Shown piece by piece: positions 1 through 11,356 of a stretch of 64,000 bases of DNA; the first letter of the stretch is position 1; every line of letters starts with the position of its first letter. Source of the DNA: Vanilla planifolia (taxonomy: Eukaryota > Streptophyta > Magnoliopsida > Asparagales > Orchidaceae). Made by a program: the position numbers and the translations under genes. The stretch is taken from NCBI GenBank assembly GCA_023846275.1, contig CM043870.1, forward strand, positions 12,037,527-12,101,526. Direction: 5' to 3'. The notes under the pieces are model-generated. The model did no database searches. It was not told the origin of the DNA and saw nothing but the letters and a program-made list of their open reading frames with translations.

Positions 1-483
1 CACACTATTCAATCTACATCTTCTTTCACTTGTCTTATCAACTTGTTTGACTCATTAACTTTGGCTATCCAATAAGCAATCATACTTATAAGATGTTTCT
101 ATTCATACTACATAATACATGTATTCTCTATCTTACCTTATCAGACTTGTCCAACCTATTCTAGTTATACACTATGCGACATATGATCATACTTATACAA
201 ATTTCCTAGCTAATCTTGTATGATCTATTTTTGTCTTAGCAATCTTAATTTTTTATTTTATTATATTTTATGATGTCTATTATTATATTATACAATTTTT
301 TTAAAAATTTGATATTATTTTTAAAAAAGTTATAAATTTCAAAATAATATTACTCATTCAGAAACATTGTTATTTTTGTGATTTACAGCACCTCCTCAAA
401 ACCATCATTCAATCATGATATCATTATTTTTTTTATTTTTAATACCCAATAAATTTAAAATCTTCAAAATAAATTGCTCCTAG
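1..483. other. AT-rich stretch, no gene seen
   Basis: No open frame or motif is recognisable. It lies on the downstream (pol) side of the copia integrase remnant that starts at about 484, so it may be more of that element decayed beyond recognition by eye. Confidence 0.4.
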
Positions 484-934
484 TTTTGATATATTACATA
501 AATAATTTATAGGTCTTACTATTCATTGAAGTATCCTAAGAAAGTTCTTTTATCAAACTTTGCATCAAACATATATAAATAGGTTTTTCCATTAATTAAA
601 GTGAAGCACTTACGTTCATGCAAATTAGTTTTCTTTGGTTTTTATCATGAAAAATTTCATAAAGAGAAATAAGAAGGAATGTCCAAGAACTCTATTGATT
701 ATATAACAACCAATATTAACAACACTAGCATAAAATATTTTGGTACATTATATTCATTCAACATATATCTAGCCATGTTTAACATGTTTCTATTCCTTCT
801 ATCAACTATACCATTTTGTTGACGATTTTTAGATGAGGAAAAAGTATGTGATATTCCATTGAGATTGCAACATTCTATGAATAATTCATTTTTTTGATTC
901 ACATCCCTAATCACCTCTAATGGACACTAGTGAT

Positions 935-2039
935 AGATCATGCTCGATTTGTTATCTTCTTTTATGAAAATCTAATTTTATTGCATAAGAGAGGTTCTAC
1001 AATCCATAAAAGACACAATTTGTTAATGGGAAAAAGCCCAATTAGATTAAGATGATATAAATGATGCATTAATATTTCCCATTGGCTAAGTTACCTCATT
1101 TAAGTGAGATGTCATTATCTTAACAAATTAGATTTTTGTGGATGATGGTATTATAGCATTGAATTAGTCTTTAAGGCACAGATCTTTTGTTTGCTTGAGG
1201 AGGTTGTTGCATCATCCTAGAATAATGAGGGCAAATAGCAAAAGTAACTACTCATTACTAACATTATAGTTTGATACATAGTGTTATAAGCATCATTGTT
1301 GCCAATGCACCATCATAAAATTGGAATGGCATATTAATCTAATCATTTCAATGTACCATTTTTGAAGCATGATTGCATTGTCATTGGATTAGTTGTTGTA
1401 CATGTTTGATGCCAAGCTGACAACCAAATTCGAAGTTTAAAGGTGAGCAAAAATGAACAATGCCCAGTTTAAAGATGTGTACATGTTTGATCTAGGAGAT
1501 TGTGAAATTATAATAGTACGATAGTGTAGACGTATCCCTTGTTCTATGTACTTGTTCAATAGAAAGTAGGGATATAACGTATTGATAAGATTATGTTTAG
1601 GGATGACTAGGATGAACATTTAAGAAACACTCATATTCAATGTGGAATCGAGAGGCAATGTCTTGGTATGATGAATCCCAATAATGAATATTAAGACTAA
1701 TGGAAAGACATATATGTCTATTGCTTTTGTTGGGAATTTCATAATTGTATGATGAAACCCTTTTTTAATAGAAACATTTGTAGCTAGGTAGACATGTCCA
1801 ATTTGATGGCTAGCTTTGAATGTAGTTATTCAATGAGTTGTGTCTCGATTGTTTTGGCATACTCGATTAAACATTTGAGGAATCTTTGTATGATTGCTAT
1901 TCTATTTTACATTTTGATCATAATTGATCAATGCCAAGGTGAAACAAATCAAACAGTATATTCTTCACACAATATAACAAGAATTATTGTACTATACAAA
2001 AGATTCACATATTGAGAAAATCTCCAATTTTTCTACACT
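935..2039. other. Unassigned sequence between copia piece and LINE tail
   Basis: This lies just past the RNase H end of the minus-strand LINE and before the copia integrase piece. By position it could be the LINE's 3' untranslated part, but no poly(A) remnant is visible. The open frame at 1794-2015 has no recognisable motif and is not called. Confidence 0.3.
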
Positions 2040-4640
2040 ATATCAAACTAATCCTCTAAGATGATGCTTTGTACTATGATGTTCGAATGTGTGAGATTTG
2101 GACTTTATAAAGTTCAGCTAGAGCTCTACATAATTTGGGAATATTTTGTGAATCCCAAGTACTTGATTTTGTGGATTTTGTTATAGTTTTAGAAACATAA
2201 TTTGTCACTTCACTTCCCTTTTTGAGAATGCAATTCCAAAGAACAATTTTCATGCAACCTCTTGATTGATTTATTGGATAATGTTTATCAACCTCCAATC
2301 TTGCACCATTCTAGGGATTTCTTTACAGTCCATTCTGATAATAAGATTATATTATTTTTATTATTACATATTTGTAGACCAAGGAGTAGAGACAATCCTT
2401 TTGTTTCTAATAATGGTTTGTTGCCAATAAAGTAAGAGAAAGCTTTCATTGTTTAGCATCTATGATTATAAATAATTCCTTCATGGCTAGCTTCCCTATT
2501 ATGGGCTTGCATGACACCATCAATGTTTAGCTTAAGTATTTAATCTAGAGAAAGGCACCATTTCATAATTTCATAACTTTTATACTTCAAAGGTGAGTGT
2601 GGAGGGACTAAACTAAGATGTACCAACTAAAGATCTTAGAACTTTTGTGTGAGTGGAAATCAACTAAAAATATTAAAGATGACATTATTGATGATGACAT
2701 TTACTAGCTAATTAACTTTTTCATGAATTTTTGAGTTTTTGGCTTTCCATATATCTCAACATATGATGAGAAGAAGGATGTGAATGGCTTCTCCCCTAAC
2801 AGAGTGATTGCTTCCTTACTTCCATCATCAAGATTGGTTATTCTCTTTATCTTAGTTTACTGAATGTGTAAACTGCTAGTGAAGGTAGACCATACTTTAC
2901 TTACTTTGTCACAACTCACAAATGCATGGTTCATTGAATCTTTATTAGAGGCACTTCAAATCCATTTAAAAGTTGAGCTTTCCTAAATAATTAGGAAAAT
3001 ATAGTAGTCAGTTGAATATTCTCCACACCAATATCAAGATTTTCAATAAACAAGTTTGCCTCCATATAATCTGTCTTGATTTCGTAATTAAATTTTTACT
3101 TCTGATTACTTTCCAGGCCAACTAAATGCTAAAGTTACCATCAATTGTAATTGTCCAATATCTATTTTTCTTAAGAACAATGGACTTTGTGTAATTTAAG
3201 ACCATCTTTTTTATTCTTTCCATTTGTTTCTAAGTGTTAAATATATTACATTTCTTGCATGAAGCCATGTATTTTGTTTCATGTAGCTTGTCCATAATGT
3301 GTTATTTGAAAGCAATTTTTAATTGACTTCTGCTAAGAATGCAAACATTAGCTATATAAGGTTTTTGAGACCTAATCCATTTTCTTCAATTATAAGACTA
3401 ACATTTTCCCAATTGGCCCAATGATGCTTGGGGATGCTTTCATAATCACTCCAAAGAAACTCATTTGTGGTTTTCTCAATTTGCTTTAGTATGACAAGAG
3501 AGGGATTAACTATCATCAAAGAGAATATAGGTGTTGAAACAAGAACATGCTTCACAAGGATGCATTTACCTCCCTTCTTCCGTCCTACCATCTTTGTATT
3601 GATTTTATCAAGAAAGTGTTGAAAATATGAATTTTGTATTATGCCTATGAAAATAGTCTAGCCCAAGTAATTTATGAGGACTTTGTTTCTCAGAAAATCG
3701 AGTTGCTAAATGATTTTTTTCACTTGTCCTAAATGCATTTTGTTGTTATTAAAGAATTTGCTTTTGCAATGGTTCATCTAAAGGCCCAAAGTATTTTGAA
3801 AGTCAACCAAACGTTTGAGAATACTAGAGATTGACTTTAAATCTCCCCTACAAAAGATTATTATATCATTTGTGTAACCTAAATAAGTAATAATTGAACA
3901 AACTTTGGATTGTGCATAGTGAAGAGATTTTCATTTGTATAAAAAAATGAAAAATGAAGTAAAATTGGATTTCTTACTTGAGTTGCCAAGAGATTTGAAG
4001 GTAACCATTTGACTTATTGCTTATAATGAATGAGATTTAAGTGCTACCTAAAACATTTTTTATCACCTTAATTAACTTCTCGAACTTCTCTATAAAGTTG
4101 AATTTAGTTAGCAACTTAAAATTCTTATGATAGGTAGTTGAATGCACTCTTGAGATACAACTTAATCACATTCCTTATAATTCTTCTATTTAACGATCTA
4201 ATCAATTCCTATGCTAGTAAGATGTTATAAATAATCTCTAATCTTAACAAAACCCACTTTCTTAGGAGAGATGAGGTTAGGAAGGATTCTCAAAAGTCTC
4301 ATTTCTAGCAACATGGAAAGCAAATTTTTTAGTAAAGTTGCAGAAACAAATTAACGTGAGGTTATTGAACATTTTTGAGTTCTCATTTTTTTGGAATTAA
4401 TAACAAGTTTGTGCTTTATATTCCTTTAGGAATTGGAGCTTTAGCTAGCATGTCCCTAACACAATCTAGTACATCCTTTGCTATAACTTCCTCCATTGAG
4501 ACTTGCTTCATAAATATATTATTATCTTTATCCATGAATAAGGAAAGATTGCAACTGATCAAATTCTCATTATAAGAGTATCGTCAAAAAGTGTTAAACT
4601 ATAGCTTCTATAATTTTATCTACTTGATTGATCTAATTAT
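2040..4640 (-). mobile_element. Decayed L1-type LINE (reverse transcriptase C-terminal half and RNase H)
   Basis: On the minus strand the order runs from high to low coordinate. Reverse transcriptase finger-like sequence lies at about 4150-4640. The C-terminal RT region at 3352-3591 has KCILVKHVLVSTPI, FLWSDYES, KHHWANWENV and GLGLKNL, a pattern typical of plant L1 ORF2. A WKA-type element follows near 2740. An RNase H-like (RVT_3) stretch with LKLNIDG and GIIYNH at about 2340-2560 continues to an ISHI motif near 2080. Endonuclease and ORF1 are not seen, so the copy is partial. It has many stops and frameshifts and is clearly ancient. It sits inside the copia fossil. Confidence 0.8.
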
Positions 4641-5070
4641 TATTAAAGCCTTTTTATGTAACTAACATTCAATTTAACTCTTCTACCATTAACCAAGCCA
4701 TGGAAGCTAATAACCATTAAAATCTTTTATATTTCTTCAGCTCATTTTTTAATCTAGTAATTAACTATGAAATCGTTCAAATGCCTCACTTTTTTTCTTA
4801 ATGAAAAACACCTAAGAAAACTTGAATAGTCATAAAAAATCACAAAATTATACTTCTTTCCTTCTAAACCATGTGAATGAATGAGTCCAAAAAAATCTAA
4901 ATGTGGTAATTCTAATGTTCATATAGTCAACACTTTCTTTTTAGATATAAATATAGGATTTATCCATTATCATAATAGCATTCACTCACCAAAAGAAGCA
5001 CATTCATCAAAAAGTGATATTTTGATCCCTTGGTACTTATTAATTGATTATTTAAGAATTCATTAGAATT

Positions 5071-6318
5071 CTTTTCCATCAACTGCATTTCTACCTTTTA
5101 TCGATACAAAGAAATTCAATTCACCCCAAAAAAGGACCTAATCCTATACAAATCCCACTTTGAACAACAAACAACACATTGAACAACATCTTATAATAAA
5201 GTCATCCCAATCTACACAACTCTTGATTTGGATAAACATTGCTCATAATCTTTATGAACTACCTCATGCACCGACCTCTTCCTGAAGATGGCTTTGTCAA
5301 GTCATGAACAACTTCTTTGACCTCTTTGAGCCATGATCATTAATGAAGGTCTTCTCTGATCATGAGGCCCTCTCATTGAGCCATTCTTTGATTGAACAAG
5401 AATCTTCAAGTAATTAAAATTTCTTATGGTATATAGGTTCTCAAGTTGCATTCCTCCATTCCTAAGAGCTCTTTATTGAGAGTTTTCAAGAGTCAAATCA
5501 CCATCTCTTGAGATCATCCACTCAAGACATCCTTCCTAAATACAAAAAAAACCTAAGCACTAATTCTAGCTCATACATTTCGTTTTATGTTTCAAGCATC
5601 TTTGTGGCTCTTTTTGATTAGGAAAATCCTTTTTAGATTATTTTATTGAATTGTAGGCTTTAACCATCCAAAATTACTTTAGAGCTTTGTTGGTGATTTC
5701 TCAATCATTTTCTTAAAAAGAGCAAAAGAAAATGATAAGTTTCTTTCCTTTTTGAAAAAGTTAATTTTTTATTTGTTCTTTTTTTTTTCAAAAGAGGTTT
5801 TTTTTCTCTTTCTTATTCTTTTTTGTTACTTTGATTAAAGGACAAATATTGCAATTTTTTAACATATATATTTATTTTACTTTTGAAATGAATATTTTCT
5901 ATCTTTCTTTATTTATCACCTTATAATTGTTTTCATCTTAATTTTTTTATGTCCATATTTTATCCAAAATTTTGGTAGTGTACTTCGTGCCATGTATCCA
6001 TTTGTAGAATCTAGAAGTTCTAGTAGTATATAGATGATGAATCTAGATGTTAGAAAAAGTTTTGATAGCTTAGCAACTTCCTTTAATGGGTTTCAACCTT
6101 GACCAAAATGATTAGTGATTTAGACAATGCTAATGAACTTTGGCATCTTAGTCTTAAAGCTCAAACCAGAAACACTCATGCTTACAATGAGATATTGAAA
6201 CCTTCTATTATTCTCTAGTGTCTCTTATAGAGCCATAACTCAAAGAAAAGGTAATTTGAGAATAATAAAAATATAAGAGTGTTTTGCTTTTTGCATCCCC
6301 TTCTAAAACTTTTTGGTT
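5071..6318. other. AT-rich stretch, no gene seen
   Basis: It contains T-rich runs at about 5760-5830 and no frame with a recognisable motif. It lies upstream of the copia integrase piece in that element's reading direction, so some of it may be decayed gag/pol. Confidence 0.35.
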
Positions 6319-7946
6319 TGTGGCACACCTAAGAAGGGGGTGAATTGTGTAAGAAATTTTTGCAAATCATAAGGAGAAGTTTAAATGATATCCTAATTTA
6401 AAACAAAGTAAAATGGATAAAGCATGACCTAAGAGAGATGCAAAAAATAAAGTTTAAGAAGGAAAACAATAGGAAAGTAAATGTATGCCAAGATTTTTAG
6501 GTCATTCAGTTCCTACTCAATTAGCCTAATCAAGCACAAAGTAAACTATCTTTGAGTGCACTCTTTTTATTCCCTCTGCCATATCTAGTGGGGACATAAC
6601 TTACAATAGTTTTTTTTTACCTAAGGTTAAGTCTTAACCTCCTATTAATCTCCACATAAAGCCCTAGATTGGGCTCCTTCTCTCCATATTAAGCTTGGAG
6701 AGGTTTCTATAACAATTACAAGATCAAAGAAAGAATCTCATAAAATTTTTTAAAATAAAGTTAAAATTATAATTAATCATATATTGATTATAGCTAGCTC
6801 ATGATACATATGAGATGTAGTAAACAAAGCATACTAGATTGAAGCTAATATGTTGTAAGAAATTAGATCTTGAGAGTTTCTCCCATGTTTTAGCATAAGA
6901 CTTCATCAAAATAGCAATCTAATGTAAACTTGTGTTGTGTATATAGGATACAGATTATTTATAGATTTTTAAACATGTTTATGCATCCCTAAATTTTCTT
7001 AGTAGCCTTACTGTATGTCAACCATCTCTTTAAACATTCCTAATCCTCCTTAACATTTAATGGAATATTTGAAATGGATAGAACCCATTAAATGAGTAAA
7101 ATAAATACTCATAAAAGCCTGCCGAATGGTCTAGTCATGCAATCAAACTCTTTAATATTCATTTCTTCATTTGATAAGTTAATCCGACCATCCATCGAAT
7201 GGTCTAACGAGCTTCTAATAAAAACTCTATTTTCCCTAAACTTATAGCTTAGAATTTAGCATGCGAGTAGATTGATCATCATATGCTTATTGAATGGTCT
7301 AATAGTCATCAAATTAAAAAATGTTTTTATCAATTCATTCAACCAAATAGATTAAGGTCTTAGATGATTTAATTTGCCTTCACCAGTTATCAAATAAGCC
7401 AACTAATGACAAAATCTAACCAAATTGTAACTATCAAATCCTTCCCTCTTAAAGTCTAATGTTCATGGGGCATTAGAAGATGGTTGACCATATAATCTGA
7501 AGTGTCCATCTTGTAGAGAACCTTCACAAATTTAAAATTTAGATTTTTGTGTGGTTTATCGAGGCTAAGTCTTCAAGTGTGTCATAGTTATGAAAATTTT
7601 TTGTATATTATGGTTTTCATTAATATAACAAAATCACTTTTTTATCTTTAAAAGATATGAATTTATGCATGCACTTGAGCCAACAGGCTAAATCATTTGC
7701 AAACAATGATAATGGCCATCATAAACACCAAATGGCCTTTTTCTTTATTCTTGAACTTTTTCATTTTACTTCAAAAGATTTTCTTAATAGAACTATCATC
7801 ATCCTTAAGTAATTTGAGCTCCAAGGATCTTCCTTATGATCACTTATCTTAATGATCCTATACATTCACTTAAATATTCATTAGTACATAATTGGATTAT
7901 TATCATCAAAACATGATTGAACCATCTTGGGTTAACATGGTAAACA
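6319..7946 (-). repeat. Long copia-type LTR, copy 1 (about 1.63 kb)
   Basis: The plus strand reads TG...CA from TGTGGCAC at 6319 to GTAAACA at 7946. On the minus strand the upstream flank is GGGGAGAG, a polypurine tract directly before the LTR start, so this looks like the 3' LTR of a minus-strand element. Near the other end, GGGGGTGAATTG (6336-6347) matches the (CA)ATTCACCCCC motif that I recall near the 3' end of many plant copia (SIRE-like) LTRs. About 470 bp near the upper end aligns by eye with 23.85-24.28 kb. The 'gaatggtctaa' motif recurs at about 7120, 7195 and 7287. Confidence 0.7.
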
Positions 7947-8399
7947 CTCTCCCCATTTTTTATGATGACAATCCAATCAAGGTTAAGATATGAAATAAAA
8001 AATTATTTTCCATTTAAAACTTCTACTTTCAACAAGTTTAAAAGAAATTCATTAACCCAACCTTTTAAAAGTAAATAACTATCAAGTATTTAAAATACCA
8101 TTTGTTAAGAAAATATCATAAAACAATTTTGAAAGTACTCTATTACTTTCTTGATACCATTTATTGATAAAACAACATTATAAAGAAGAATGTTTTTCAA
8201 TCGTACTTAACCCATGGTCCATTTTGTAGATACAACTTGTTAATATAAATTTTGTTTATGATTTGATGTTGCATGTTGATTGCTAATTTCTTGACAATGT
8301 GGCACTAGTTGTTAATATCTAAATGCTCTGAGGCAATGGCATGGATTCATCTTGACTTGGATTTTCAAATTGGTCATTTGGTTTGTTTGATTTTGTTGT
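7947..8399. other. Possible internal remnant next to the LTR; no gene
   Basis: It starts with the polypurine tract complement (CTCTCCCC at 7947-7954). By position it would be the last internal part of the minus-strand copia element whose LTR is 6319-7946. No coding motif is readable. Confidence 0.35.
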
Positions 8400-10350
8400 A
8401 GGCACGAGGGGACTCCCCTCCCTCAACCACTCCTTTGCTGACGTTTTAGGTGAACCAATTAACTATACTTGTATTCAAATTTGAACAACATTGATATTCA
8501 AAGGGGAACTAAAAATAATTTTTGAAGAAGTAAGAGTAGGGAAAATGGCCGCTCCATTTAAACTCCAAAAGGAATCTTGACCTCTAAGCACTCAAGGATC
8601 TCAAAAATGATTTGTATGAACAAGCAGTAAACTTTGTACTAATGCAACCAAACCAAGATGATTTTATTCCTGTGCAGACTAAGAGATTCAAAGGAAGAGC
8701 TAAGAGAGGTATAGAGTGTTAGATGACTCCAAAATGGGCATGTAAAAGCTCAAATTCTTTGCAAAATATTGATCAAATAACCATTAATGGATATCACCCT
8801 TTGTCTAGAGCATAAGAGGGGTAATGAATAAATGATCAATCTCTCATCTCAAAAATTTAGTTATATTCAAAAATATTACTTTAGTTGCCCTGTTGGAACT
8901 AATGTCACATATTAATAAATTACCTAGACTAACCATATCATTGGGCTTTACACATTATGTCGGAAACTTTTCCAACAAGATATATGTTCTTTGGATAAAA
9001 AGCATGCATTGTCCATCATTATATGTTATTTAGTAGTTCATTCATTTAATTAGTAAGAAATCAATTGACAGCAAGTTGCACTTTTGTCTATGTTAAGTGT
9101 AGAAGGGTTGAGAGATGGATGCTATGGAACAAAGTAACTCAAATTGTCATAGAAATTAGTAGACCATGCATTACAAATAAAGAATTCAATGTTATTTCCT
9201 TTATGAATGAGTATAAGTGCATGAGTTTATTGATTGCATAAACCAAAATAGCCTAAGAGATCTCCCTCACTTTGGTTCAACTTTCACTTGGGATGGGAAA
9301 TGGAAAGAAAAATACAATTGGAAAAGACTAGATAGTATATTAGTTAATAAAAATTGGATGGACAGTTACTCACTAGCTATAATTTAGCACTTATGCAAAA
9401 TTGGCTCTGATCACTCACTACTACTTTAATTCCCTAAAGCTCCTACCACTAGTATAAAATAATTCAAATATCAAAATATGCCATCAAAGCATCCAACATT
9501 TTATACCATTGTAGTAAGCAACTGGTCCATACCTATACACCTCTGTAGTATGATGTCTTTATCATTTAAATAGAGAAGGCTAAAAGACGGCCTTAAACAA
9601 TGGAATAAATCCACCTTTAAAAATATATTTTAATAGGTTAGGAAGGTTGAAGAAGTGTTCAAAAGAAGAGAAACAAAATTTTACGAAAGTCAATTTAGGA
9701 GGACAAAGTGGAACTCACTAAGGAAAATGATCAATTAATGATGAATCTGAGCAAGGAAGAGTTGTATTGGCAAAAGAAAGATAGCACCAGATGTGTCAAG
9801 CCCCCACCTAACCAAGTACCATTATATAACAATATTATCATAAATTTCCTTAGCTGTTACATCAGGTGAGGACAATTAACCCAAAAATCAAAGGTAGGGA
9901 CCCGACGGTAAGACAAACACACACTCCAAAATTCGCAATATATATAAACACGAACATGTTTTTATAATAATCACACCAAAACCTCTTTTTGTTTTACACA
10001 TCTCGTGAAAGGGGTTCTTTTGTAGCAGTACCATTCCCATCTCTCCGTGTAGTGATTTCATGACCTGTGATGTAAGCACTAAATGAGATTTTATAAATCT
10101 CAGTAGATAAATTCACATAGTTAACCAAGAAAATAAAAGGCATAACAAATACCATTAACAGTAAAGATGAATCACATGCATCAAGCTAAAATCATACCAT
10201 ATGTCATCTATATAAGGTAATGCCAAATGAAAACCATAAAGAAATGCAAGTTCCTTATATAGTGTGTTATTACCGGGCCTAATTCCCTTTGACACATTAT
10301 CCTCTGGATCTAATCATCAATGACTGTCCTCTAGCCGGCATCCAACCAAG

Positions 10351-10560
10351 CACATAACACTAGGCAGATATCTGATCCGAAGATCGATACCCTGCAATCC
10401 AACACGCTGAGCCTAGTGCCACCAGGCAGGTATGGTACCATACCCTGCGATCCAACACGCTGAGCCTGGTGTAATCATCATGGAGTCATAGCACATAACA
10501 CTAGGCAGATATCTGATCCGAAGATCGATACCCTGCGATCCCACACGTTGAGCCTAGTGG
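10351..10560 (+). repeat. Tandem subrepeats in the solo LTR
   Basis: A unit of about 69 bp beginning CACATAACACTAGGCAG occurs at 10351-10420 and again, nearly identical, at 10492-10560. A shorter related unit (CCACCAGGCAGG ... GCCTGGTG) lies between them at about 10421-10470. All three end in a variant of ACACGCTGAGCCTAGTG. The larger repeat period is 141 bp. Confidence 0.85.
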
Positions 10561-10984
10561 TGAGGATAATGTTCTCTAGGAATCTATTTTTTTTATATTT
10601 GTCATTTCCCAAACATCAATCCATGCCATATCAAAAGACGTTTCATGCCATATTGTTTCGTCTCTTTCTTTAGCATATTGTACCATATTATTTCTTTCCC
10701 TTTTTAGTTGTCATGCAAATGAAATAAACATCAACATATAGAACAACCAAACACCATGTAACTGAAAGAAAATCATGTAAAGCAAACACATAGTAATGTG
10801 CTACATCACAGGGTTAGGAATCTATCTACCTGAATTTGCTGTACCAACCGTCTTACTCACTTTTGTTTCTTTTTTATGTCCTACAAGCCCGTAAAATACA
10901 AAAATAATTAATTTAAATATGCTTATTAGTCAAAAATTGCTTTCTAAAAGCTTTCCCAAACACACCCCAAAATAAATCCCAAAA

Positions 10985-11290
10985 GGCGCTGGACCGGCCA
11001 CGGTCTATGCTGGACCGCCCGCGCCAGTCGCTGAACCGCCCGCGCAGAAAAACTTTCTAAAAGCTTTTCCAAACAGCTTTCCAAAACTGAAATTTTCTAA
11101 ATTCCCAAATTCCTTACGCCGTCGCTGGACCGCCCGCTCGGCTCGCTGGACCGCGCGCTCTCGGCGCTGGACCGCGCGCTCTCGGCGCTGGACCGGGCGT
11201 GCTCCGCGAGCTGGACCGCGCGTGCTCGGCGCGCTGGACCGCGTGCTCGACGCGCTGGACCACGCGCGCTCGGCATCCTGTTCAGCAGCG
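10985..11290 (+). repeat. GC-rich 21-22-bp minisatellite in the solo LTR
   Basis: About seven imperfect units of the form GCTGGACCGCGCGCTCTCGG run from about 11123 to 11275, with three looser units at 10987-11045. The block is very rich in CpG in an otherwise AT-rich window. Open frames crossing it on both strands (11097-11614) are low-complexity and are not genes. Confidence 0.85.
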
Positions 11291-11322
11291 TCACCCGGTC
11301 CAAAGCCTGGACCGGTTCACGC

Positions 11323-11328
<6 letters not shown>

Positions 11329-11354
<26 letters not shown>
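11329..11354 (+). repeat. (CT)n microsatellite
   Basis: An uninterrupted CT run of 26 bases follows the GC-rich minisatellite inside the solo LTR. Confidence 0.95.

Positions 11355-11356
<2 letters not shown>

Larger units (their letters stand above)
484..5070 (-). mobile_element. Ty1/copia LTR retrotransposon fossil (integrase region), split by a LINE
   Basis: Two separated minus-strand pieces look like one copia integrase region. The piece at about 4640-5070 resembles the start of the integrase core, with a hydrophobic strand and a following DYS-type motif. The piece at about 484-930 has the copia signature QQNGIVDRRNR (minus strand, within 699-914), followed by a stretch resembling the conserved region after the core. 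Order and strand agree with one element opened by the LINE at about 2040-4640. No LTRs were identified. It is old and broken in many places. The family call rests on the integrase motif; that both pieces belong to one copy is inferred. Confidence 0.7.

Noticed and set aside
4375-4575. Plus-strand open frame
   Set aside because: It is the reverse side of the decayed minus-strand LINE reverse transcriptase.
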